Under the pieces are notes generated by a model. The model had not been told where the DNA came from, did not search any database, and saw only the letters and a list, made by a program, of their open reading frames with translations. Positions 6,634 to 7,018 of a stretch of 7,018 nt of DNA are shown here, piece by piece. This stretch comes from Pseudomonadota bacterium. Lineage in GTDB: Bacteria > Pseudomonadota > Alphaproteobacteria > Acetobacterales > Acetobacteraceae. Within the stretch, counting starts at the first letter, position 1; each line of letters starts with the position of its first letter. The position numbers were made by a program, and so were the translations under genes. The stretch is from the NCBI GenBank assembly GCA_021845835.1, contig JAJZVE010000239.1:1-7018 (forward strand), read 5' to 3'.

Positions 6634-7018
6634 CTCACCAGTCGCCAATATAGGCGACACTCGGGGCTTGGAAGAATGAACGCACGAGCGCGGGCAGGCG
6701 GCTGATTGCGGCCAACTGTGCTTCGATCTTGTCCCGCAGTTTCTCGCCCTTGCGCAGCGGTGTCCGCGCCGGTCCGGTGCGCTTCAGATGGCTCCAGACC
6801 AGCTCGTCGGGGTTGAGTTCGGGCGCATAACCCGGGAGGAAGTGCAACGTCAGCAGTCCATTCGTCGACGCCACATAGGTCTTCACGAGCGCCGTCTTGT
6901 GTGCCGGGAGTCCGTCCACTACCAGGTGCACAGGATTCGTGCGGCGCCGCATCAGCCGCCGCAGCAGAGTGACGAACAGTTCGGCGTTCAGACCGCCTTC
7001 GTAGGTGCAGTACCAGAA
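6634..7018 (-). mobile_element. IS630-family element, partial (continues past the window)
   Basis: One end of an IS630-family element lies next to TA at 6632-6633, the dinucleotide this family targets and duplicates. The transposase stop codon falls within the last four bases of the element. The element interrupts the DUF1016 nuclease gene. Its other end and the second TA copy are outside the window. Confidence 0.75.
6635..7018 (-). CDS. IS630-family transposase, C-terminal part
   Basis: The frame is open to the window edge; 127 residues are visible. They contain the second catalytic Asp in VVDGLPAHK, then FLPGYAPELNPDELVWSHLKR with the catalytic Glu, 36 residues between the two acids, in the usual range for IS630 DDE transposases. 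The C-terminus KGEKLRDKIEAQL ... SFFQAPSVAYIGDW is typical of one large IS630 subgroup. ATG 6952 is internal, because 22 further in-frame residues (FWYCTYEGGLNAELF...) are conserved family sequence. No frameshift is seen in the visible part, so the copy may be active. Confidence 0.92.
   Translation of the reverse strand, partial: FWYCTYEGGLNAELFVTLLRRLMRRRTNPVHLVVDGLPAHKTALVKTYVASTNGLLTLHFLPGYAPELNPDELVWSHLKRTGPARTPLRKGEKLRDKIEAQLAAISRLPALVRSFFQAPSVAYIGDW

Noticed and set aside
1..7018. CRISPR array, tRNA, riboswitch or toxin-antitoxin pair
   Set aside because: No regularly spaced repeats, tRNA-like arms or recognisable small gene pairs were seen on either strand.

Overview
The window is GC-rich DNA with the look of an alphaproteobacterium, perhaps an acetic-acid-bacteria-type or rhizobial genome. 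The basis is strong G/C at third positions in the main genes, Ala/Arg/Gly-rich proteins and the families present. No rRNA, tRNA or marker gene confirms the taxon.

Left part (1-2788, + strand): a tight metabolic operon. It holds the C-terminal part of a DUF3604 (PHP-like) protein cut by the window edge, a small NTF2/SnoaL-like protein, and the large and small subunits of an aconitase X-type dehydratase. Two junctions are stop/start overlaps (GTGA and ATGA), so the genes are probably translated together. The small subunit stop overlaps another ATG (TAATG). That reading frame turns into non-gene-like sequence within a few codons, so the operon may once have continued.

Middle part (2789-4914): a mosaic of mobile-element scars around one intact gene. 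About 550 bases hold no convincing gene but carry a sequence resembling an IS6-family end. Next comes a radical SAM/SPASM protein with a SEC-C tail, of the anaerobic sulfatase-maturase type, in DNA visibly poorer in GC than its surroundings. Its stop codon directly abuts what looks like the left end of an IS3-family element, cut off after 24 codons of orfA. No sulfatase is visible.

Right part (4915-7018, - strand): a predicted helix-turn-helix protein of a plasmid/accessory family (DUF1612/RHE_PE00001-like, tentative), preceded by the C-terminal remnant of a DUF1016 (YhcG-type) PD-(D/E)XK nuclease. The nuclease gene is split by an IS630-family element that runs off the end of the window. This half is accessory or plasmid-like DNA.

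The most interesting points are the aconitase X operon of unknown substrate, with a small subunit that departs from the usual serine-rich loop, and the orphan maturase between two different IS scars. I found no CRISPR array, RNA gene or clearly new defence system.
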